A stretch of DNA of 64,000 nucleotides from Cliona cf. orientalis (taxonomy: Eukaryota > Porifera > Demospongiae > Clionaida > Clionaidae), in assembly GCA_963930775.1 (NCBI GenBank), contig OZ005691.1, positions 11,281,000-11,344,999 on the forward strand, written 5' to 3'. The notes beneath the pieces are model-generated. The model ran no database searches. It saw only the letters and a list, made by a program, of their open reading frames with translations, and was not told where the DNA came from. How positions within the stretch are numbered: the stretch's first letter is position 1; every line of letters starts with the position of its first letter. The translations under genes were made by a program, and so were the position numbers. This document shows positions 15,023-27,000 of this stretch, piece after piece.

Positions 15023-18000
15023 CCTCTCTCTCTCTCCCCCCTCTCTCTGTCTCTCAGGCCACTGGCGTTCGTCCCTACAGTGGTAAAGTTGGTGCTGATG
15101 ATACTGATGGTATTGACATGGCCTATCGTGTGATAGCTGATCATATTCGAACACTCTCCATTGCCATATCTGATGGGGGAAAACCTGACGCTACTGGAAG
15201 AGGGTGTGTCTATTGTATTTGTGTACCGTATAGCCGGAAAATTTGGCAGGGAATTAAATTTGGTGGTTTGGTGGTCTATATTACAATCAACAAATTAAAA
15301 TCTGCCAAAATTTCTTACTCGCATATATACGTATGGCGATCCCATACCGAACCGTCAAATTCTAATATTCTTGCAATAGCGATTTTGGGCTTAATCACCA
15401 AATTAAATTCCCGCCAATATTTCTGCCTATGCAGTATTTGTGTATGTATGTAGGTGCATGTGCGGACTTGAATTTAAAAGGAGTATGTTTGTAAACTTGT
15501 TTGAAAAGTTCCATTTAATTGATACTCCCATTGCTGTATACATAGTTATCCTAGATACTGTACATGTATACATGTACATTGTTTGACCTCACTGATGGCA
15601 ACATAGTATTATAATCAATTCTTTGTTGAATCTCAATCAGTCTGTAGCAGTCTAATTCTTAAGCTAACGAGCTCTAGATCAACTGATAGTGTTTTAGTGC
15701 GGTTTGCCATTACCCTGTGGCGATATCCTGGTTCATAGACGCATTGTTCAAAGCATGACAAGGCATTATTTTTTTCAGTTTACTCTCGGCGTGTTTGATG
15801 GTCCAAGATCAGTCGCTCTGTACCCTTGATTTCTACCCTCGTGTTTGAACACTATTTCTAGCACTTTGGCCAATTTTAGACTGCTATTTATCATATGAAT
15901 AGCCTCCTTTTGGACCTAGTTATGACTACTCATCTGAACTGTACCGCTCTTTGAAAGTGAAGTTTGGTTGAAAATACGTCTGTAGCCACACTAGACGGCA
16001 TAAAACACCTAAGCTTTTGCGGCTGTTGATAAAAAAATAAATACCTTTTAAAATATCCTGATTGTCTATTGCCATGGTGACATCTGGTAAGTACACATGT
16101 TGAATCAATCAGTCTTTAGCAGTCTATTTCTTCAGCTAACGAGCTCTAGATCAGCTGATAGTGTTTTAGTGCGGTTTGCCATTACCCTGTGGCGATATCC
16201 TGGTTCATAGACACATTATTTAAGAATGGCAAGGCATTATTTTTTTAATTTACTCTCTCGGTGTGTTTGATGGTCCAAGATCAGTCGCTCAGTACCCTTG
16301 ATTTCTACCCTCGTGTTTGAACACTATTTCTAGCACTTTGGCCAATTTTAGACTGCTATTTATCATATGAATAGTCTCCTTTTGGACCTAGTCATGACTA
16401 CTCCTCTGAACTGTACCGCTCTTTGAAAGTGAAGTTTGGTTGAAAATACGGCCCAGAACATCTGTAGCAGCACTAGACGGCATAAAACACCTAAGCTTTT
16501 GTGGCCATTGATAAAAAATAAATACCTTTTAAAATATCCTGATTGTCATCGCCATGGTGACATCTGGTAATTATAAGTATACATGTATGTATGTATGGAT
16601 GCATATATTTAATTTTGGTACTTAGCATCGTTTGAAGTCAGAGAACACATCAAGTTGTAAAAGCCGTTTGCACTTCCAAATCAGTCAATTTGTAGCGTCT
16701 ACCTATTCCTATTATATATGTATGTACATGTACAGTATGTGTAGCAAGTGGCATTTGATTGCAAAAATCAGCTGTGAATAAAAATAGAAGTCTTTTGAAA
16801 ACCTGTCTGCATTCAACAGGATGTGCACAGTCGGTAGTATGTAGCTTGCTTCTCAAAACTACTAATTTAGCAATTTTATTGCATGGTCTGGCAGTAGCCT
16901 AAGTCTTCTTGGGTGGGTGGGGAACACTTTATAGCATCTGCCAGTCAGCTAAAGCACATTTTAGAGCTGCTGAAGACTTTGGGAAAAGCTGATTAAGTCA
17001 TCTGAGATTTTATAAATGTAAATGATTAAGATGTTTGTGTGTACCCATTAGCAACCTTTCAAAGTGTGCCACATGTCAATTGAAGCACTGCAGTACCTGC
17101 TTAGTAGGTATAATTGTAATATGTTTATCATTTCTCATTTAATTTAACTTTTAGCAAATCTATTTATAGCATAGTGGTGCATTTCCCATCCAGGATGTGG
17201 CTGCATATTATAATTAAATATTGTTTTCATTATATATGGAAATTGTTGATTACCTATACTAGCACTTACTAACCACGTAAACATCACAATAACAGCTCTA
17301 TCAAATCTTCCACCACCTACACCTACCTACAACAGCTACTTGGTATGAATCCCCCTTTTCTCTCTCTCCTTCCCTTCATGTTAATCAATCTCGAATTAAT
17401 TTCTAGTTTGTCCATGTATACATACAAGTAGGTAACAGCCCTTAATTTTGCTCGAATGTGAAAGTGTATCATAATTATTAGTAATGGGGAATCCCCCCTT
17501 CCAGTGGATGGATGTATCACTCACTCCAGGGGACTGAAGCTCACTGGGTGTGGAACTATGCAATGCCACAGTTCCATATACCGTGCACTTTTTGCTTTCA
17601 ATGTTTTGCTCCATGTGACCGCTGGTGGGTATTTTTAGCATTACCCGGCCGCAGACACTGGAGTGCTAGTTATCACTGATTTTACCAAAACATTGAGAGA
17701 CATGCAGCAGAGTGGACATATTTGTGGCCTGAGGATTTCCTGAAGGAGGAAGACCAGGGAGTGAGTGGCCTTAGCTAGTCTGTATTTACTTGCACAAACG
17801 CATCAAGTGCTGCATGTAAAGTTGATGCTTGCATATGTAATAGTAATGTCACAATCCGGCTTCATCACAATGCATTGTAAGGGCTTGTAGTGTTGTAATG
17901 CCACACAATGATTCTAAATTAACTTCTGAAATGACCATGCATCCTGGTGTCTGAATTTGTGGTGCTGATGTCTGTAAGAATACTTCAAGCCCACAGTCTT

Positions 18001-21000
18001 GGTGTCTGCTATAGTGGTGATATTCCACATTATATACAGATAGCCATTAGCTCCTGAATAGCTGTTGAATTATTAATTGATATCGACCATTGTACGTGTC
18101 CACCATTGTACTATATTCAATGGTGTTACTCCGTGGTGGTCCAACCCTGGCATTTTGATGAATTAAGTAGTCAAAATATTCCTATGGCATTCACTCATGA
18201 TCACTAGCCTATCCACTGTTCAATGGCAGTGCTTTAATAGTTTATAGCATATTATATGCAATATTTAAAGAAGTATGCTTATAGTTGGTCTATGCTTGAG
18301 CAGCGCAGCGTGTGGTGGCTGTATCACATTTCATTGACAAATTCTAAGAAAATTGTGCACAGAATACCACATGGAGGTTACGTAATCAGCTCTAACAATT
18401 CGCAACAATCTTATGATTTTCTCTTTTCTCGGACATTGGAGCGCATGCTTGTTAGTAATCATAGCATTATTGACTGTAATTACTCTCAGCCCCCCCCCCC
18501 CCCCCTGCTCAGTGCTGTTAGATAATCCTTTGACATTAGATCTACAAAAAACACATAGCTGATCGATTTAGATAATGGCCCATTCTGCCATAGGCTGTTT
18601 TTAACCATGTGATGTGTAACCAATACAGGGTTAGACTTCTAAGCATGCAATAACTGTAAGGGATATCATCTCAATTAGTACGTGTTCGTTTGTGCATGCA
18701 CAATTCTGAGATGAAGTACAATGCTGTAATATATGGTGAATGAAGTACTTAGCAAGCGTAGGATGAATAATGGACAAAAACTTAGAGCAATCAGCTTTGC
18801 AATTATGAACCACACACATACACACACACACACACACTCACATACATACATACATATACACATAATAGTACGTACATGCACACGGGAGACAGCCTGCATT
18901 GTTGAAGAATTTCAGCATCGCTGAGGCGATCTCTCCCACTCCAAAATCCATGGCACTCGCACACTTGCAATGCACAGCTACAATGTAGCTAAACAGAAGC
19001 TATAGGATAACGTGGAAATACAGAAACTGCTAATTTCTTGAGAAAATGGAACTGAATACGCAATCTGATCTATTATGCAACGTGCCTTCCCTTAGTTACA
19101 TATGTACGTACCATACCATGGCCCTGGGGCATTTGCCGCAGACGTGACTTGCTAAAAAGAATAATTGCTGAGGTTTGATAGTTTTGAAAATTTCCATGAA
19201 AGATTATTGTCCATGAAAACAAAAAAAATTGTACCAGGATGCGACAGTCAAATGTTCTTTCACGTCTGACTAGGTTGTTATTGGTTCCATAGCTTAGCAA
19301 CGCTAACATCATCCTGGTTATATCTACATCTCACCATCTCTATGAATCGAAGGTTTGTTATTGGTTGGAGTAGGAGTGATCGAACCACCAAATTCTACTC
19401 TGGACAAAAAAACACCAGATGTTTAACTTTTCATAGCCCTCTGTTAGATGCTGATTGTGGATGATGTCGCACATGCATATATGTAGACGGTGATTAGCGT
19501 TTGAATGTAGCTAGATGCTGCACTGTTGAACTTGTGTGTGGGGCAGTCAATCGGTGCTTGACGTTTTGGATGAACTAATGAATTGACTGTTATAAATTGA
19601 GTGATGATATCAAATCATGATCTCTATTACAACTGTATCACTTTAGGGAATGTCTATTGTGTGATATGCCACATGGTGTTGCACTCTGACCCCTGCATGT
19701 ATATCTGCAAAGGTGGTTGGCTCAGTGCAACTTCTCGATTATCAATCGCTGGCTCTTAGGAGTGGGAAATACTATTCTTTATTTCTAGGGTGAGGAAATA
19801 ACCTCAAGGGAGTGCTGATATGCATACCCTATGTAGATATTAAAATTCATTTCCATGCTGACTAATTAAGAAATATCTCCAAATTGGGGGTGTCTCGATC
19901 GATCTGAAGAAACCCAACGTTGGCACCAGTCTAGAGTAACTTTCCTCACTTTCAATCGCCTTACTGGGACAGTTGTGATGTCTATGTGGTATAATAAAGT
20001 ATCCTCGTTAACTTGCAATAGTTATAAGATTATCAATGACATCACTGGTTGTGTGTGTGTCTCTTGGAGCTGTCCCCATCTTGTAACCCAGTATGTCTGT
20101 CTGCCTGGAAAGCATGCATCCCTACACTCGTGATGAGCACAGCATCGGTTGTTTACAGCCTAGTTATAGCTACGTACCTGACATTGCTTTAATAATTCTA
20201 ATATCATCGTCCCGGCTGCAGGCCTAGGCTAGCTTGTTATTGCATGCATGGCCTTGTCATCTTATCCTGAGTAAACAGATTTAATAATAATATTGGAATA
20301 AATTTGAGGCTTCTCAATAGCTGCGTATGCATACCACCAGCATATCATACCAGACCATACCATAGCACAGCTTATATGCATAATATGACATAGCATAGTG
20401 CAGCACAGCACAATATGACATGGCATAGCACAGCACAATATGACATAGCATAGCATAGTGACTTGTATCCGTGTGTGGGCCACAAACAGCTTGAATTTTT
20501 TGCATTGGGCTAGAAATGGATCATGTTTGCACATCAGATTCTCCCTTTGTTTTAACCAACTCAATCCCCTGGGCCTCAATATCTCACTATGTACCGTATA
20601 GCGGGAAATTTTCGAGGGAGAAAACTTTCGCGGATCGGTAGGAAAGGAGCATTTCGCGGAGAAAACTTTCGCGGAATGTTAAAACTGGTTGCGTAATGGG
20701 CGTGACATGCCTAGAATTTCGTGGAGAAAACTTTCGCAGATGGCTGAAAAATCGCGAAATTCGCGAAAGTTTTCTCCCTCGAAAGTTTCCTGCTATACGG
20801 TATGTGAAGGTTTACTTGTCTTGCTACAGCAGAAAAGCAGAGAACTGCACTAAATCTTTAGCAGACAAGTAATTTCAGTGAACTTCTTGATTGGGTGTTC
20901 GTCATGATATTGATAGCTATGAGCTAGATCGTGTTACACCAATCTGCCATTTTGATGAATTATTTTTCATTGGGAGAAATAATGCCAGATTGGTGTAACA

Positions 21001-24000
21001 CGATCTAGCTCGTAGCTATCAATATCAGTCACCTTTTACTGTGTTTATCTACATTCAGTGGTGGTAGCAGGGACTCACGTTTTGTTTATTTATCTAGTGC
21101 AAAAAAAAAAAATTGTGTACGTAATGTTGAGTGTACTACAAGTCCACTTGTGTAGTTTTGATAGTACGCCTGCTATACAGGTGTTCTGTATAAGCACTTG
21201 AAAACCTCTCAAGCTCGTAATCATAGTACGAGCTTGTTAGTGACAATTACATGCTTTCAAGTGGTGTGGCTACAAGTTAACTGTCTGGAACTAATTAATA
21301 CTAATTGTTTGCATTACCCACTAATTAAGTGTTGGTTATGATAACCTGTCGGATTGTAATTGAATTAATTTTTCCTTGAGAATTTATTGTACATCCATGT
21401 TTCAAGATAATGTACCGAGTACTTAACAAGGATAATAATTAGCACTAATGTGATTGTTATCAAAGAGTAAGTAGTTGCTGGCAGATATTGCTATCAAATC
21501 TACAACCAATAATTACCTGCTATGATTAAGACAATAATGTTTTGGTAATAACCAAACGCTTAATATATCATGTTGATTAGTGCTAATGTGATAGTTAATA
21601 AAAGTGGTTATAAATCTCACTAATTGACGTGTAATGAAATCTGCAACAATTCGGTGATGTCAGCTAATTACACCCTCTGAGTCACACTACTGTTTACACT
21701 TCTTCAATTAAGAAACAGTAGCCTAGTTACAAATTAATGTGATAGTTAACAAAAGATCGTTGAAAAATTTGAAGTTGTGCTACGATTAGCTGATGAATAA
21801 GTGATTGATGGCGTTGAAAGATTAATTTTTATAGCAATTGTGTTAAATTTATTTTTCAACTACGCTTCCCTCCCTGTGCAGGTATGTACTTCGTCGCATT
21901 CTGCGTCGAGGTATTCGCTACTGTAATGAGAAGCTGAAGGCCAAACCAGGACTGTTTGCCAGCCTGGTCGACACTGTCGTTGAATCCTTGGTAAGTTACG
22001 TTATTCTTGTGTTTTCGTCTCCAGGAAGAGGAGAGATAGATTGCAATTATTGTTTAGTTTAGTTGCCTGGTGCCATTATAAGCATTCAGCCAGCCACCCT
22101 GAACTTATGATACTGCCTATAAATAGTTTTGCACACCTGTGAAGTTACTCCAATCTTATTTTTAGATCTGTTACTCATCTTAGTATAATTACTCCCATAC
22201 GTAGCTGTTTACATTAAGCATAGTGGGGTAATATTAATTTTTATTCCCAGCGGGATATTCTGGGATATAAGATTTAATTATGTTACCACTAATTAGTGAT
22301 AACTGGCTGAAGGGGGTACTAAATATAGATATATGACTCCGGGTGTGGCACAGGTTGGCACTTTCACCATCTACCTTGTGGTGAGGGACACCACCTTAAT
22401 AATAAGGTGCTCTGAAATGGTATAAATATCTTAATTAGGAGTTCACGTGTGTTACTATAAAAAACTTGTTATTACTTGTAACACCTTTGGGTAATTAAGG
22501 CTACTCACTAAATCTATCAAATTAACGTAGTCACATGTATGCCTCCAACTGGCAGTGGTCTACCTCAACGACCCACGAGCGGTTTAAAGTACACAAGATT
22601 ATGATAATGATTTACTGTAATTACGTACGTAATATTATTATATGTATGGAACGAGGAGCGGCGCATCAGGTGGGGGGATGTGGTTAAACCACAGTCATCT
22701 GCTCTAGCGTACCACCAGCCTATTGAAATAGCTGCAGTGGGTGATATAACAATACCTAGTGGCTGGAGTTTTTGCTGCATGGATGATGATAGATAAAAAT
22801 CAAATTTTCTGATTTGTAATTTTTAGTTTTTGTAATATAATGCGTCGCTGGAGTGATGGATTTTGAGATTTTTGCGTAATTTGAAATTAATTTTAAGAAT
22901 TCTGGTATTACCAGTTTTAAGTAACATGACCCTGAAAATCTAAAGCGCTGTGGTGGAGTGAAAATGTACAAGTGATCAAGAATTAGCCATAACTTTTTTA
23001 ATTGGCCAGTCTGAGGCAGCCTAGCTACATAGCTTTGGGGCAAAACATAACTCAGAAGATGATTTGTTAATTTTAGCAAAATTAATGGACTGTGACTATC
23101 GATACTAACACTAATTGAGGTTGGGTCTGAGCGTTGAAGAGACAATGAGAGACAAGTGTTGCAGCTGACATAATATTATAGGGTTCGAGAAAAGATAGAT
23201 AAAGAGAGACAGGGGAGAGAGAGAGAGAGAGAGAATCTCGACATTTGTTATGGATTATGCGTTAATTGGTCCAAATTGTTAATTGCTTCACTTAAGCCAT
23301 TGATAAGTCATCTTAATTCCCCTGAACTACAGTCAAAATAATCATAACCGTTTGCGTTACCTTGACCACCGCATGTACGCTTCCACACATGCATACATAC
23401 ACATGGTGTATACTTGATGTATCGCTCTGGGCATGCTACGTGCTCAAGGGTTTCGAGAACATTTGGCTGCTAATTTAGTTGATAATTCCTATGTGGTGAA
23501 TCAGATATGTATGAGTAGCTTGTGGTCTGTGTGTTATCGTGGACTTAGTCTAGCAGATGCATACTTACAGTCAGTGTAGGTAGTGTAGTATGTACATGTA
23601 ATTGTCACTAATAACCATGTGCTATGATTACGAGCTTGAGAGGTTTTCAAATGCTTATACAGAACACCTGTATAGCAGGCATGCTATTTTTGTATCACGT
23701 ACACAAAGCAGTGTGTCTACATATTTGCATGCACATATACCCTATAGACGTATAATGATATGTTATGTATTCGTGTTTTTACAAGTGCTGCAGGGTCGTA
23801 GTGATTGATACGCATGTACGTGGGATGTTATTGTCCAAAGTTACGTATGATCACATTTAGTTGACATGCTATTGGGTCGGTTTTGTTTGAAGTCTTGTCT
23901 AATGTGGTTGCTCTACAGGAAAATAAGGAAATACTGTTTATATTCGATAATTTTTTGCTAATAGTCTCCTTGGCGATTTCTCAAGCCTCTCCCACCCCCC

Positions 24001-27000
24001 CCTACGGTAATTTAAATTCTTTAGCTTCAGGCATTCTTCTGCTGTTGTCCTTTTTATTGATATTTACATAAGTGAAATATTCCAGCAATTTGGCGATTTT
24101 CGACAATAGGATGGACAACAGCCTTGCACCTCGTAACCAGTCAACATCACGTATCAAGTTTCTTACCCATGGCTTTGATGAATTTGAATAACACCTGTTT
24201 CTCGCTAGTCTAGAAATCGGCTGATCTTGAGTTTGTGCCCGCGTCAAAAGTTCCTTATCTCCTGAATTTCCACACCAAAGCAAAATCTATACAGCAAGCA
24301 TGTGCATGTGTGGCCTGGAATGCTTTTAAATTAATCATACTTTCTAAAGGACCACTGATCTACGTACGTACATACATACAATGTACACATACTGTACTTA
24401 ATCTAATACTACGTATGGAAAAAAAAAAATAATTTTGATTTTGAAAATACGTGCTTTTCTGGTAAAGGTCGTCAATCCCCTCGGATATACACGTTATGAG
24501 AATTCGTAAAATGCTAATTTCGTTAGATTGGATCATATGTTGTATTTGATTAACTACAGTATTATGTACTTCTTCCGAAAACACACACTTTCACAGCAGC
24601 AGCGTTACTGTAGTGTTAATTTTCATTTTTTTTTTTCCTTCTCCTCCTCTTCAGGGTGATGCCTTTCCAGAGCTCAAAAAGGATCCTCAAATGGTCAGCA
24701 AATAAATATCATTTGTACTTGCATTTCTTAATTGACTTGAAATTTGTGGTGAACTGGTTTAGCCGAGCTTTGACAGTGGAACCTCTCTTAGACTATTGAA
24801 GGAGGACCTTTGAAATAAGCACATCATCTCAATCAGTTGCATGGAACTGATAGTTACGTGTATATTATTCCCTGAAATAAGGATCCATCCTCCCTTAGTT
24901 ATATTATGGTTCCTAGGGTGTCGGGTTCCACTGTTAGTACTGGTAATATTTCAATTTTTGAAGCCTTAACTCTTACTTAATTTATCAGCGGCAGGCGACT
25001 ACCTACAGACAGACATACTTGTATACACACACATAGGATGTAACTAATGCTGGTGGTATGTCGTAATGCCATACGAGCGTAGCTACATCAGTAGTTAAGT
25101 AATGTGGCTTTGTATACTTGTGGTATAAATATTGCATTCAGTGATAGCCTAAGCCAGTGCCTGGAAGTCTGCCGATGAATTATTTGGAATATTTAATGGT
25201 TAGAAGTAAGCAGTGGTAACTATGGTGATCACCTTGTGCATGTAGACCTATGGCTTACAGAGTAATAAATGATTGTGCCTTGAGCTTTTAATATTGTGCC
25301 GGTGATTTGAAGTCAGATCGTATTACTAGAAAGCTCGAGCTCTGTGTACATAGATTTTTATTCAATTTCTAGATGACCACACTTCAAATGTACATACCTA
25401 TTGGAATTAGGATATTAAAGTGTCCTTAATTGACTAATTAACTTAATGTTATATAATTGTGTGTATGGTGCCCTTTGGAGATCAAGGTGATGTACGTATG
25501 TATCGGCATATTTCTCTCTCTCTCTCTGTTGCATTTAAGCTGTGACCTTAGCCTGCATTAGCATTGAAAGTGGGTCATATAGAAGTGCAGACTTTGGATT
25601 TTGTAGAGCATACTTCTAGTGAATATGAAATTATTTGGCTAAGAAATCGAAGTGTACTTCAAAGATCATAACTATGCATCCCCCAAGTGCTGACTAGTGT
25701 CATATCTGGTGCACCTAATTACACATAATATGCTGTCAAGGGCTTATAGACTCCATAAACCCTTGATGCTGTGCACTGCTGCATTTCTTTACTGATTTAA
25801 TTGTGATGAATTTCATTTTTAGTTGCACGCAGCTTCGACTTCAAAAAATGTATAACATAGACCTTTAATTTAATAACCACATGTACAGTAATTAAATGGA
25901 GTTAGCCGGCGGCTTCAAGTGATGGAAACTAATTAAGAGCTGTCTGTGATCGCGGTTATAATTAAATATTAATTTCAGGAGCCATAGGTTAGTGATGCCT
26001 TATCTTCAGGGATTTCATAGATTACCTTATAATTGGTGTAATTAGCTACAAATTACACTGTAATTATGTACAACGCTGAAAGCATTTTTGCAGTATGTAG
26101 GCCTAGCACCTACTGTGCTTTGCAAGTCAGTTGTCCAGTGGAAAGGGTAAATAGGCAGTGGCTCTCAAGTGCTTAATTCAGTTGTACTACAAGTCACGAA
26201 GGCTTTCAGTTTATGTAGTGACAGAGACAGGTGCCATTCCCTAACCTTCCTAGTCAACTAGCACAGTAGGCCTAGATTGCGATATTTGGTAAGGGTCGTC
26301 GTTGTCACAAATCGTAATCATCTATACATTTGCTTCGTGTGTGTGCTCATGGCATTGCATGTGTGCCTTTTCGTGTGTGTGCATGACTCCAATGTAATTG
26401 CTTGTAATTTTATATAAGAGAAAATACCTGCCATAACTTTTATCATATGTCGCCGTGGTAACTGGCTTCATGTTGATTCGGTTAGTGCCAGAAATACAGT
26501 ATGGATTACAAATTCACTTTTTATTGCACGTTTGCGTGCATGCATAGCGGTTTACTTTGATGTATGTAATGTTTATCGATGAAAGTGTTAAATGTGGCGA
26601 TAACCATGTGCTACAAGCTGTGGTGAATTGATTAACGTACATACGCGTTTGTGTGTGCATGTACTTGTTATCATAATCGTTTTGGCCACATTACTAGTAT
26701 TCATGTGGTTTTGCTATACCATTTGACTCCAACAAAAGCATTGTGCCACCGTTTTTGCAAAGTCTGTACACAGTGTATATGAAAGTACGTACATCGAAAG
26801 AAAGAAAGATCCATAGTTTGTCAGTAGTCTAAATGGAGTTAATGTGGGGTATAAATAAATTCCAGTCACCTACGTACATATCTTCAAACGTACATATGTA
26901 TATACCGTAGAAACTGGTTGTTAAGCGCTGCTCGCTGTTAAGCGCATATTTTTTATTAAGCGCATAGTTTTGTGCGAGCATTACCGCTCTTTATTAGGCG

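Larger units (their letters stand above)
10023..15057. other. AARS1 intron (5.0 kb), no gene seen
   Basis: This intron lies between the motif 3 exon and the exon starting [12 protein letters not shown]. It contains a palindromic minisatellite (about 11050-11415), CT-rich tracts (11870-11930 and 14971-15050), a hammerhead-like fold on the minus strand (14332-14374) and many TACATGTA/TACGTA words. Its open frames are short and show no recognisable protein. Confidence 0.7.
15204..21881. other. AARS1 intron (6.7 kb), repeat-rich, no gene seen
   Basis: The intron between exons ending ATGRG and starting YVLRRILRR. It holds one copy of MITE family 2 (15224-15435), a 470 bp tandem duplication (15625-16570), a C-run (18491-18504), a CA repeat (18810-18840), a GCATAGCACA-type simple repeat (20330-20460), one copy of MITE family 1 (20592-20802), a strong hairpin (20905-21027) and one arm of a dispersed inverted repeat (21168-21226). 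I see no exon in it. Confidence 0.7.

Noticed and set aside
20330-20460. Regular CATAGCACAG words that might be a structured array
   Set aside because: Irregular short simple repeat with no stable unit or dyad.
22756-23145. 129-codon minus-strand frame
   Set aside because: Biased, non-repeating but unrecognisable protein, no conserved motif, and no flanking exons; likely a chance frame in AT-rich intron.
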